64,000 nucleotides of DNA from Edaphochlamys debaryana. Its lineage: Eukaryota > Chlorophyta > Chlorophyceae > Chlamydomonadales. The DNA is taken from positions 992,001 through 1,056,000 of the forward strand of contig JAEHOE010000026.1 of assembly GCA_016858145.1 (NCBI GenBank). Reading direction: 5' to 3'. Below are positions 1 to 10,633 of this stretch, piece after piece. A model generated the notes under the pieces. That model saw only the letters and a program-made list of their open reading frames with translations. It did not search any database and was not told the origin of the DNA. Both the position numbers and the translations under genes were made by a program. Position 1 is the stretch's first letter. Each line of letters begins with the position of its first letter.

Positions 1-1161
1 GTGTAGTCGGCGGCGATGGTGCCAGGGGTGACGAAGATGCCTGGGGCATGGCGGGCGGTAAAGGTGGGAATGAGAGGTGCGCACGGGCGCATACCCTGCG
101 GGGCGCAAGGGGGGCTTATCCCTTCCACACCCCTTCACCGGCCTGCTGCACGGCCGTGTCTTGTGCAAAGGTCACAACTCTTTGCCTCGGGTTACACTGG
201 CTGCCGTCATCAGGAGGCCTCCTGGCCGTGATGGGGGTGGGGCTGCCTGGCCCCTGCCTGGCCCCTGCGTGCATCAGCCCTGCCTCACCGGCCCCCGCCA
301 TGAAGCCGACGCCCATCAAGATGAGGGACCAGGGGCCCAACGTACGCTTCAGAGAGCCCTGCCAAGCGGGCGTACGGGCCGGAATGCTTAATGCGCCAAG
401 GCAGCTCAGCAGTCCCCAGCCCAACATGAACTATGCTGCCACCAGGTAAGGCTGGCGGACATGTTCCCCAGGCTGCTCCAATCCCCAGTCTCCAGTCCCC
501 AGGCTGCTCCAGTCCCCAGTCCCCAGGGCTCCAGTCCCCAGGGCTTTGGGGACTGGGGACAAGGCGGAATGGGGACTGGGGACAGGTCTGGGGATTGGGG
601 ACAGGCTTGGGTCTCCGCGGCCCCGCGCGGCCCCGAGATGTCCCGCATGGTCGCGGGCGGGCCCCCTGGCGAACCGGGGACGATGCCGACACGGCCAGCG
701 CGGAAGGTCGCCTGCACGGACCAACCTGACGCTGTGCCTCGCGCTCCATCTCATCTCTCGTCTTCACTCGCAGCGCGCGTGCGGAGAGGATGGCGGGGTA
801 CTGGGCATTCGGGCAGGGCAGGATGGCAAGGCAGGATGGCGGGCATTACGAGCGGTTATGGGCCTGCTCGAGGCCAAGATGCGTCGATATCAAGCACACA
901 GCTGTGTCAGGAATTGTACCAGCAATGTCATCGTTGGGGTTTCCGGTGGCACGCGCGACGGCCCGCGGAGGCCCGCCGCAGGCCGCGACCGCGGCCTTTG
1001 AGCTGCCAACACGGCCGGGGCCAACACTGTTCGCCCTCCTGTTGCCGCAGCGCGAACCTCACCTGACTAGCGATGTCCTTGAGCTCCGACAGGCTTAGGC
1101 CCCACGCTGCCGAGGTCGCCAAGTTGCGTGCATCATGGCGCAGGGACTCAAGGAAGCCCAT
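1..1161 (-). CDS. Cationic amino-acid transporter-like protein, 5' part (runs off left edge)
   Basis: Only the N-terminus is in the window, as four exons: 1063-1161, 726-761, 289-358 and 1-40 (continuing past base 1). Phases agree at each junction. Exon 1 starts at the ATG at 1161 and encodes an amphipathic N-terminus (MGFLESLRHDARNL). Exon 2 is a 12-residue charged piece ending EMEREAQRQ. Exons 3 and 4 join to give SLKRTLGPW, a hydrophobic run ending MGVGFMAGAG, then IFVTPGTIAADYT. This is the layout of APC-superfamily cationic amino-acid transporters (CAT): an LKR-xLGP entry into the first transmembrane helix and a G-A-G-I-F unwound substrate-binding motif. By family, it would move basic amino acids across a membrane, but specificity cannot be read from this part. 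Another APC-type permease is possible. The 0.36 kb intron between exons 2 and 3 holds a minisatellite. Confidence 0.68.
466..606. repeat. Inverted minisatellite of CAGTCCCCAG-type units
   Basis: The left half (about 475-545) repeats CAGTCCCCAG with small spacers. The right half (about 546-606) carries the reverse complement CTGGGGACTGGGGA, so the block can fold into a long hairpin. It lies inside an intron of the transporter-like gene on the minus strand. Confidence 0.85.
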
Positions 1162-3489
1162 ACTGCCGTCTGTTACTGAATCAAAGTGGGAGATTCACAT
1201 ACAGGGCATTGCACAAGGCTCCGCAGACAAGTCCCTGAAGGTACGCCGGGTACGCCGCGCGTGTGCGTTCACTTCAAGTCGCGGCGTCCGTCATGCTTTC
1301 GAGGCGACTTCCTATGCTGGTCTGTATATAGACAGAACTGCGAGCTAACATGCTCACTGACCAGCGTGCCCTCGCACGTCGCCGGCCTGGGTCAGCCCCT
1401 CACTCTAACCGACCCTTACCTCACCCCGCTCACTCCTCCAGGTCGCCTAAGCCTGCCTAAGCCTTTATCGGCCACAGAGCCCGCTAGCATTTCCTAAGCC
1501 TGTGTCAAGCTGCCCATTAGGACTCAACGGATCGCCGCGGCAGCCAGGGCCTGCCTCCACAGGCTGTCCACAGGTCATGCAGGCGCAGAGAGGACACGGC
1601 CCCAGGGACGGCAGGGCTCGACTGCGGCATATTAGCTTACAGCGCTCGCGCCTGTCGACCAGCCTCTCTTTCGTCAGCTGCCGCCTGCCAGAAGCCGGCG
1701 GCGCCTTGCATGCCTCCGCCCCGCGCATCAGCATTTCTGGTCTCCGTGCCGTGAGCATCACGCGGGCCCTGACGTCAAGCCGCTTGGGCATGATTGAGAA
1801 TTGCAGTCTGCACCCCGCCTCTGGCCACGCGGCCAGGGCCTCTGCCCCCGCATAAACAGCGCTTGTTCAATGGGCGCTACCCCCAGCAAAAAGGATTGAG
1901 CTCGTAGGGTCTTGGCTAGTAAGCGTGCACCACGCGCACAAAAGAGGGATCGAGGGTGACGGCGAGCCAAACCCGTAGCGCACACTCGTAAAGGCACACA
2001 CCGCTCTCACAAAAGGGTCAACTCGCTCTCGAATTCTTGTTTGTTGGGGATGGACCAAAGGCAACTCTCAGCGTCACAAAGACAACTCTTCGTGAAGTGC
2101 ACACCAGCACATGTGCGGCTGCTGCGTGTGCACCCCATTACCCCCGAACAATTACGCAAAAACACATGCCGCTTTGCTCGCGTGCCCCTTGGCTGCACCC
2201 AAACCCCAACAAAGTGGCTCAGCCACATCGTCTCCAGGAGGAGCTAATGCACACCCCGTCAGGCGCCCCGCACCCCCACACCGCCACATCCCCACCCAGC
2301 TTGCATCGAGGCAGCATCTTCCCACGCGTCCGCCCACAAGCCCGCCCCAGCTTCAAAATACACGCCACCGTCTTGCAGCCGCCTCGGGACCGCTAATTGA
2401 CTGCGGACCGCCGACCCCCTCCCGGGGATTAGGCCCCACACGCGGCCCTGGCATACGAAATGGCATGGCAGCTGCATGCGTCCATGCGTTGCCCCGCGGC
2501 GGCGGGGCCAGCGGCGTGCCCATGCAGGGTACCGGTTCGCCTCCAGAATAGCATGTAGCAGCTGCATGCATCCCTGCGTCGACTCACCCCGGCGGGGCCA
2601 GCCTGACCGCTCCTCCGTGCGCCGCCCCCCGCTCGGCCATGGAGTCACGCAGGGCGGTCCCATGGCGGCCGCCGCACAGCAGCTCGGGGGCCGCCCATCA
2701 CCCCAGACACAGCCGCGGTTTCAGCGGCCCCAGCAGCCGCCCAGGCCCTCGCTCCACGCTCGCGTAGCCATACAGCTGCTCTTCCCCGTCTTCCTCTCCT
2801 CCTCTTGCTGCTACTGCTACCGCGCGTCGTCAGCCGCAGGCCGCCACCCGCAAGAGCCGTGTGTCAGCAACCGACACGCCATGCTTCATGCGTGATCCCC
2901 ATCGGCCAGCCGCTCCTCCTCCTCCACCTCATCCTCCACCTGGCCGGTCCTGTTGGGTCCGGGCTGAACGCAGCCGCTCGGCATCGCCAGGGGCATCCCC
3001 AGTGAGCCCCTGGGCAGAGCCGTGTGCGAGACACCGCCGCCACCGCCACCGCCGCCTGGGGCCCGCGGGGACGCTGGGGCAGGCGCAGGAACCGCTGACG
3101 GTCGCCGCCAGGATCGCCGCCAGGCGCGGGCCTTCAGGCTCGCAAGGCTTTAAGGGCCAGGGCCCGCGGCGCAGGCTCCCCGCCTCGTTGCGCGTGCCGA
3201 CAGGAGCGCTGGGCCACGGCGGCCGGAGCGCGGCTCGGCCCCGGCCCTTCCCCAGGCCTGAGCCCGCCTCCGGCCGACGCTCTGCAGCGGGGGCTAAGAG
3301 CGCGTCCGCCTCCCCGCCCTCCCTGGCCACGCGGCGCCCCCACTCGCGCTGCCGCACCTCCCACGACTCCGCGACGTCGTGCCCTCGCCCCCGCCATAGC
3401 CTCAAGCCCGCCCGGCCCGCCGCCCCCCGCTCCTTGCAGCCCGCCTCCGCCGCTTCGCCCGCTGCCGCCTCCGCCACCGCCGCCTCCGC
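1162..3489. other. Spacer between transporter start and OPR-like stop
   Basis: This 2.3 kb holds the upstream region of the transporter-like gene and the 3' UTR and downstream region of the OPR-like gene. Open frames here are GC-driven, overlap each other and show no protein-like composition or splice structure. Around 2460-2605 an imperfect ~55 bp segment occurs twice (GCAGCTGCATGC followed by a GGCGGGGCCAGC block). No coding gene or RNA gene is supported. Confidence 0.5.
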
Positions 3490-6400
3490 TCACTGCGCCG
3501 GCCGCTGCCCCTCCGCGCCCGCTCCCGCCGCCCCCAGCCCCAGCTCCGCCGCCAGCCCTGTGTCCAGCTGCACCTCCCACTGGCTGTAGGCCTGGCGAAG
3601 GTCGGCGGCGGTGGCGGAGTCGATGTCGGCACCGCCCGAGCTCCAGGCGCTAGCAAGGCTCGCCTGGAGGGGGGGTTGACAGTGGGAAGCGCGATGTTAG
3701 CACAGCATCCTTACGTCACTCGCCCCCGCATGTGCCTGCCGCCCAACAGCTCAACGCCCAACACCTGGTATCGAAGAACCCGGCACCGCCCGCACCTGCT
3801 GCTGGTTGAGCCCTCTCCCCGGCCAGCCGCATCCCGCCCCCCCTGCCCTGAACTCGTCTCCCTCCCAAACGCCATCCCCAGCCTCTCCCGCCCCCTCCCG
3901 GCCCCTGCCCCGTCCGCACCTGCTGCTGGTTGAGCCAGGCCGAGCCGGGGCAGCAGTTGGCCCTCGCCAGCGCCAGCACCAGGCGGGCGTGGGCGCAGGC
4001 GTCGTAGGCCGCGAACTTGGATGCGGCTGTGTCGGCAATGCGCTGCAGGGCGCGGCGCTGCGCGGGGGCGGCCAGCCAGGGGCGGTCCTGGTCGTCGATG
4101 ATCTGTAGGAAGGGGTGTTGGGGAAGGAGGGGAGGGGAGGCGGGAGGGGCATGAGATGGGATGCAGTGGGGGAGCAAGCCGACACCCAGCGCGGGGCATG
4201 CAGGCCCCGCGTACCGCGATACCTCGCCCAACCCTTCCTCCAGCCGCCTCCTTCCCCTCCTCGTCCCCCTTCCCCTTCCCTTCTCCTCACCTCCACCACG
4301 CTCTCCAGCACCGCCACCAGCTCGTGCGAGGCCGCCTCGGGCAGCGCCCCGCAGAAGGCGCCCAGCATGCCGCCCAGCCAGGGGGCGGGCGCGCGGCAGC
4401 CCATCTTGGCCAGCGCCGACAGCGTGTCACCGATGGCCGCGGGGACGTACTCGCCCAGCGCCACGCGGCGCGAGGAGGCGCGATAGAACTCCGACAGGAA
4501 GCGGGGGGAGGGGCGCGCGTCCCAGCAGGCCAGCGCCCACATGAGCTCGGACAGGGCGCGCGGGCGGAGGTGCGGCAGCTTGGGCGCCGAGACCTCCACG
4601 AACTCGCGGAGCCAGCTGGGGTGGGAGGGAGGAAGGGGAGGAGGGCGGGGTACAGGGCGAAGGGGTTAGATGTGTGCCCGGTTACGGTGACCGGTGAGAT
4701 AACCACTGTCACCCGCTGCCGCAGCTCGCGAGGGATCCTCCCCCCGCACACACACCCCGCCGCCTCCGCAGGTCCGCACCTGCGCGGCGGCGTCGAGTCC
4801 ACCCGGCTGAGGCTCCACAGCAGGCGCGAGAAGTCGGCGTGCGAGAGCGTGGGGTCGGCCGCCAGGCGGTCCTTGAGCACCGCGTAGAGGTCGAGCATGA
4901 AGGCGCGGGAGGGCATGTGGCTCATGCACACGGCCTGGTGGGGGAGGGGGCAGGGGGGCGGGGAACGGGGGAGAGGGAGGGGGAGGGGGAGGGAGAGGAA
5001 GAAGGGGTGAGCGCGGTGAGGGGGCTGAGGTGCGCGCGGCCCCCGGCCCGCACCATGGTGCCTGGCCACAGCGCCACAGCCCTGCCGCTGCGGCCCCGCG
5101 CCTCCACCTGCCCTTGCCCCGCCAAGTGCCCAGCCTTCCCAGCGCAGCTGCCCGCTCCGTCCCTCGACCGCCTTCCCCCCCGGCTGCCCCCCGCTCCTCA
5201 AGCCCCCCCCTCTTACCGAGTGCACGATGGCCACGAGGTCCCCCGGGCTGGCGCTGCGCAGCCCCGGCTGCAGGGCCGCCAGGAAGGCAGCCAGGCCCTC
5301 GTCGGGGAGCCTGGGGGGGGGGTTACGAGGCAGGGGGTGGGCGGTGGGGTGGGGGGCGGGCGTGGGGGTGAACTCTCGACCGGGGCTGGACATGGCCGGG
5401 CGCCGAGGCCCTGAGGCACCGGAGCGCCGAGGGCCAAGGCTCCCCGCCCTCTCGTTTTGCCGCAGTCCCCCTTCCCCCTGCTCCATCATTCGTGCTCGGG
5501 CCCCTCCCCTCCCCTCCGCAGCCCTCCTCACCCCAACACCCCCGGTCCCCACCTGAAATTGTATGAGCAGTAGTACCGGGCCAGGCAGGTGAGCACAGTG
5601 GCCCCGTCGGCCGCCGAGTGGGAGCGCTGCAGCTGCGCCAGGGAGGCGGCCACCACCTGGTCCACCAGCCACACCTGAGGGGGGGCGGGAAGGGGGAGAG
5701 GGAGGAGGGGGAGGTGATCGCTTGACGAATCAGGGGACGGGGAGGTACGAGGTCAGGAAATCGAGAAAAAAAGGAGCGGCGAGAGCGACGGAAACTCGAG
5801 GCGGGTGCGGTGCCCCCTCAAACGCCACGCCGGGGCGGCCGTCTGGGCGGCCGCTAGCCTTCCCGCGCCACGTGACACCCCCCCCCAAACGCTCCGCCAC
5901 ACCCCCCACCTCGGGCATGAGGTCGAACTTGGCCAGGCCCCACATGAGGTTGGCCAGGTCACCCCCGGAGAAGGAGTCCACCTGGGGGGGACGGGATAGG
6001 GCAGGAAAGGGGAAGGAAGGGTGAGGGGTGGGGCCGAGGCAGGCTGGGTCAGTGCCCCGGGTGGGTACCGGGCTGTGCTCCGCCGCCCCCGTCCCACCTG
6101 CCAGTCCACGGCCGCTTCCTACCGTTCCCATCCTCTCTTCCGAGCCCCAGACTCCCTGAACCTGCCCACCGCCATTTTCCCCGGCCTCCCCCGCAAGCGC
6201 CCCACCTGCCACCCCGCCTTCAACCGCCCAATACACGATCTGCACACCTTCCCTGACCAGGCCCCCACCCCGTCGCTCTCACCCCCCGGCCTCCCCCCAC
6301 CACGAGCCGCACCTGCCGCTCCACTGCTGCGTAGAAGTGCGACAGCCAGGCGCCGCAGGGCTGCACCCCCGCCGAGGCCAGCGCCCACATGAGATTGGCC

Positions 6401-7834
6401 AGCGCCTTGGTGCCCAGCCCCGGCAGGCGGGGCTCCACGGCGGCCAGGAGCGAGCGGAAGGCGGAGGCGGGCACCGGCGTGTAGGCAGAGAGCTTGGCCT
6501 GGGGCGGGAGGAGGGGTGGTGGGGGTGAGGGTCGGGGCGGGAAGAGGTGGTGGTTGGGGGAGGGGGAGTCGCAGATGGGGGGCCCCTGCTCCCGACCCAC
6601 ATCCGAGAGGACCCCTCTCGCCGGCCCCGGGCGCTCCGATATACATCATACAAAGGGCCGGCCGTGGGCAACGTGCTCCTTCTGGTCTCGGCCCGGTCGC
6701 CGGCCCCGGCCGTTTCAGCGCCTGGGGTTCCCTCCGTCGCATGCGTGCCCGCGTGCGCCGCATGGGCTCTTCCTCTGCCCCCCGCTGCCCGCATGGCAAC
6801 CGCAGCCCTCGAGCGCCCGTCCCAAAGCTTCAGCCCCTGCCTCTCCCTCCTCCTCTGGATCCCTCTAAACTCCGGAGCCCAGGCCCCCCCTGACGCTGAT
6901 AGTCTCACCAGGCCCACTGCCACCGTCACCAGCCCCAGCGAGTCAAACTCGCGTAGCCGCAGCGACACCAGCTCCAGCAGCCGCGCGACCAGCGAGCCCA
7001 GCTCCGCAGTGTCAGCTTCCGACAGCTGCATCTGCGACCTCGCGGTTCCAGCGATGCTGGCGCCCGATGTCGATGGCGGAGACGGCGAAGATGGGACCAG
7101 CACAGGGACGGCCGCGCGCTGAACCGAGCGCGGAAGGCCCGAGAGGATCGCGACGAGGCAGATCGCGTCGATGAGGCGACCGCCCGCGTTGACCACTGCC
7201 CCGAAGTCCTGAAGCGTGCGGGCGGTCTTGACCCGCCCTGTGAGCCGCTTCTGCGCCTCGAGCGGCGACAGACCCTGTAGCTCCTGCTCCAAGGGTACCG
7301 CTGGGGCGGGCACCGCTACCGCTGGACCGCCAGTCAGGGAGGTTATCTGAAGGCGCAAACGTGGAGGGGAGCGGGGATCAAGGGAGCGGCGAGGGACAGG
7401 AGCGGGGGATGGGGGCGGGGGGAGGGGGGGAGGGGCGGGGGAGAGAGAGCGCGGTGGAAGGTTGTAAAACCTGGCAGGTGGCTCCGACCGCCAGGATGAG
7501 CAAGCTGCACCGAGCGTAGCCGTCACCAGGCCACGGCCGGCTGGACAGCCGGGGCCCCGAAACCCAGTGTCACCGTGAATCATGCCCAATTCGCTTTTTA
7601 GAGTTCGGCGGCCCATGCGAGCCCTGTGTTGCTTCCTCTCACCTTCTCAAGCGCAGAAAGGCTGCTGGGGATGCCCGGAGACCGCCGCGAGCTCGAGCGG
7701 ACAGCATCCCTGCTTGCCCCGGCTAGACAGAGAACCGCCTGCCGCTGACGCCGACTAAGGTGATGAACGAGAGCCGTGCCCGAAGAGCCGAGCCGGCTCC
7801 CAAGGCACCGAGCGTGGCCCATGCGAGTCGCCAT
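3490..7834 (-). CDS. OPR-like (octotricopeptide repeat) organelle-targeted protein
   Basis: Ten exons with consistent phases: 7643-7834, 6909-7346, 6313-6498, 5910-5981, 5553-5674, 5217-5310, 4780-4934, 4291-4615, 3920-4102 and 3490-3663, about 646 residues. The first exon is rich in R, S and A with almost no acidic residues (MATRMGHARCLGSRLGSS), as in mitochondrial or plastid transit peptides. Repeats follow with the degenerate helical signature seen in OPR proteins: LANLMWALASAGVQP, LANLMWGLAKFDLMP, FSRLLWSLSRVD, LSELMWALACWDARP and DTLSALAKMGCRAP. OPR proteins of green algae bind organelle transcripts and control their stability, splicing or translation; the target of this one cannot be told. 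No C-terminal RAP domain is visible; the protein ends in a Gly/Ala tail. It is transcribed divergently from PIGL. Confidence 0.8.
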
Positions 7835-8169
7835 TGCAGCACCTAGAGGAGCACCTAGACGTCCCCGTGACAGGGGAAACAGCGCATTGGATGCGAAACC
7901 AAGCTGGCAAAGTTGGGGGGCAGACGGCGGCGGACTCCTGCTAGCGGTTCGAGGTTTATCCTTGCGGGAGTTCGCGGAGAGCGTTAAAGAAGGCGGGAGT
8001 GCCCGTGTGTTTGAGTGCCTGGTTGCGGTGCGTACCAGTTGCTGCGTGGTGCTGCCTTCTAGCTCTCGGGCCGTCCCCCCCGTCCGCTGGCGACCGGCCG
8101 CATTCGCCGCTTGCGCCCATCCGGCCCATGAGAAGCTCGCCCGCGCCCTGTCGCTTCTTTACTCCCGCC
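7835..8169. promoter_or_regulatory. Shared 5' region of OPR-like gene and PIGL
   Basis: 335 bp separate the two divergent start codons, so both promoters and both 5' UTRs must fit here. No TATA box or other specific element is recognised. Inference from gene order only. Confidence 0.5.
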
Positions 8170-10343
8170 ATGATTATCGCAATATTTCTTCTCATAGCTA
8201 CCAGCATTGGCATCCTGAGGCGCCTCGCCGAGCTGCAGTCGCGCAGGCGGTGTCGGCGATGCCTGCTCGTGACTGCACACCCCGATGACGAGTCCCTCTT
8301 CTTCGCCAACTATGTCGACGCAGCCGTGCGCGCGGGCGCGGCGGTCCACGTGCTGTGCCTGTCGACCGGTGCGTCGCACGGGCACGGCCGGTGAAACGGC
8401 TTCACGCGCGCCCCCCCTGCGGTGCCCCCGCCCCTTGCTAGGAGGTGTTGGCCGCCCCCTTGCTAGTACCGTCCTTTCCACCACCCCTCCCACACACACA
8501 TGAGCGTCTCTGGCCCCCAACCTGCATGTACTTGTCGGTAGGCAACGCTAATGGCCTGGGACCTCTGCGGGAGATGGAGCTACGAAGCGCGTGCTCGGCG
8601 CTCAAGGTCAGTCGAGCAATCACAGACTCCACGTTCCGCTGGCCCGAGTCGCCAGACCCCGACACGGTCTTGTTCTGGAATCCCTGTGATTGCTGCCGAA
8701 CATGTCACTTGATCCAAGTCCCCCTTGACCGGCACCCGCCCAGATCCCAGACTCCCACATCACCATCTTAGATGACCCTGCGCTTCAGGTGGGGAACGCG
8801 GGGGCCTCAGCCCTTGCGGAGCTGTCCTTTGGGTCGCCCACATGTACGCACGCATGTGGGGCTGAGCCACCCTGCCGTCGGCCCAGCTCAGCAAGTTTGG
8901 CAGCTGGCTTGCTACGGCAACCGGGCGGGGGGGCCATGTGCGGGTGCCGGGGGCCCTGCACCTTGAGCCCCGCAGGTGGCACTCAGGGGAATGCGCCTGT
9001 GCGTGTGGCTGGATCCGCAGGATGGCTTTCACCCCTGGGAAGCCGCACCCGTGGTGGCACGCTTGACTGCGACGCTGGCGTCTGTGCAGCCAGACGAGGT
9101 GGGGCTGAGCGAGCGAGCGGGGGGGGGGGGTGTAGAGGTGCGCTTTGGGGCCAGGGGATACTGTACTCCAGCCCCAAGCCATGCCACAGCACAGGCAAGC
9201 TCGGGCGCATGACTTCGGCCTTGCTCATCTGGTCCAGAGCTTGTGGCCTAGTGCTTGAGCCCTTGAGGCGGTCGGGAATTGGGTGCGGGGGTCGAAGCCT
9301 CGGCCTGTGAGCCTCGTACGCAGTCAGCCGCAGTCGGGCTGCTGCTGGGGTGTCGTGCAGGCCTACAGGCGCCCCGCTTCCTGTTCGTGTCCGCAGCTGG
9401 TGACGTTTGATGCCGGGGGCGTGTCCGGGCACCCCAACCACACCAGCATCTTCCGCGCCGTCAAGTGAGCTTGTGCGGGGTGGCGGGGTTGTCTCCTTGC
9501 AAAGCCGGACAACCAAGTACGGAAGTACCTCTGGGACAAGCCCATCCACACGGGCCGCCGGTCCTCCGACCCTCCAAACCTCTAACTTGGCTCGCAGGGG
9601 CATGCTGGAAGCCCAAGGCGCGGAGCCAGCACCCGATGTGGGCGTGCGCCACTGCCGCGTCCTGACGCTGGTGGGTCGTGGGTGGGGCAGCGCGGTGCGG
9701 CCGCGCTCCCTTCGTCCCGCCTGCAGTGCAGCCTAAACTGCTACACGTGAAGAACGAAGCGCATTCCACGCTCAACCGCCAGTTCCTTGCAACCAGTCCA
9801 CGTGCCCCGCCCTCACGCCTTCACCCTGCTTTCCCCACTTCACGCCTCCGCCCAGGTGACCCACTCCCTGCTGTACAAGTTCAGTGGGCCCATGGGCGCC
9901 GCCCTGACGCCGCTGCTGGGGCTGCGGGCGGGAGACGAGGTGGCCATTGCGCCCGGCCCCCTGGCGGGTGTGCGCGCCATGTGCCGGCACCGGAGCCAGC
10001 TAGTCTGGTGAGCCCAAGGCGGGGATATCACGACGCAAAGGCCGGACGAAGGCTCATGCAAAGCTCCACAACATCCTGCCAGCGTTCCGCTAACACCCCA
10101 TCATCGACGTGCGTCACAGGACTTACTGCCTCTACCCTGCTCCAGCCACCTCCAGCACTTTTGCAACAGCCGCACTACCAGCACCCCTGCAGCAGCCGCA
10201 CTGCGCCGCAGTTCCTCAGCCTTGCCGTGCTGCCCACCGTTCGCCCTTGGCCCACGCCGCCCAGGTACCGCTGGCTCTTCATGGCCTTCTCCACCTACAC
10301 CTACGTCAACCAGCTCAGGCCGCTGGGGGTCATGCGCTACTAG
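8170..10343 (+). CDS. PIGL: N-acetylglucosaminylphosphatidylinositol de-N-acetylase (PIG-L)
   Basis: Catalyses step two of GPI-anchor synthesis, removing acetate from GlcNAc-PI on the cytosolic face of the ER. Eight exons with matching phases: 8170-8368, 8542-8606, 8744-8788, 9021-9098, 9397-9464, 9598-9670, 9856-10007 and 10265-10343, giving 252 residues, about the usual size. The N-terminus is one hydrophobic anchor (MIIAIFLLIATSIGI). Zinc and catalytic motifs are intact: AHPDDE at the start of the fold, NGLGPLREMEL, then VTFDAGGVSGHPNH with the second histidine cluster. CHRSQLVW-type and YRWLF...VNQL C-terminal signatures are also present (here CRHRSQLVWYRWLF). Upstream in-frame starts exist, but the ATG directly before the membrane segment matches family proteins best. 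Tail-to-tail with LENG1. Confidence 0.95.
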
Positions 10344-10633
10344 GCACTGGCGCGGGCGCGGGCCGCGTGCCGGCCAACATCCTGCGCCTCCGAAGCCACG
10401 CGCGGCCGCGGTGCCCGCGTCAGCGCCCCGCCGCATCCCCCGTGGGACCGTACGGAGCCAACGGCTGAGTCCCCATGTCTTGGGCCTCCAAATGCGACCG
10501 CTGGTGAGTCCCTAGAGGGTGCGTGGCCATGGTCCTCCGTAGATAGGCCCCATCCAACACCGGTAGGCAGGACAGGGTCCGGCAGTTGCGCACAGGAGAG
10601 GGGGCGCGGGCCGCGGCCTGCAGCCTGCAGCAG
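10344..10633. other. Convergent 3' spacer PIGL/LENG1
   Basis: 290 bp between the stop codons of two convergent genes. Their 3' UTRs probably overlap unless both are very short. No TGTAA signal was found on either strand here. Confidence 0.5.

Noticed and set aside
2861..3589. Long plus-strand and minus-strand Arg/Ala/Gly frames near the OPR-like stop
   Set aside because: Simple-sequence composition in every frame; the true last OPR-like exon occupies 3490-3663 in a different frame.
7940..7965. GGTTCGA box as possible tRNA B box
   Set aside because: No A box, acceptor stem pairing or anticodon loop at proper distances.
7999..8169. Longer PIGL start giving 57 extra residues
   Set aside because: The extension lacks family similarity, while the ATG at 8170 gives the usual length with the membrane anchor first.
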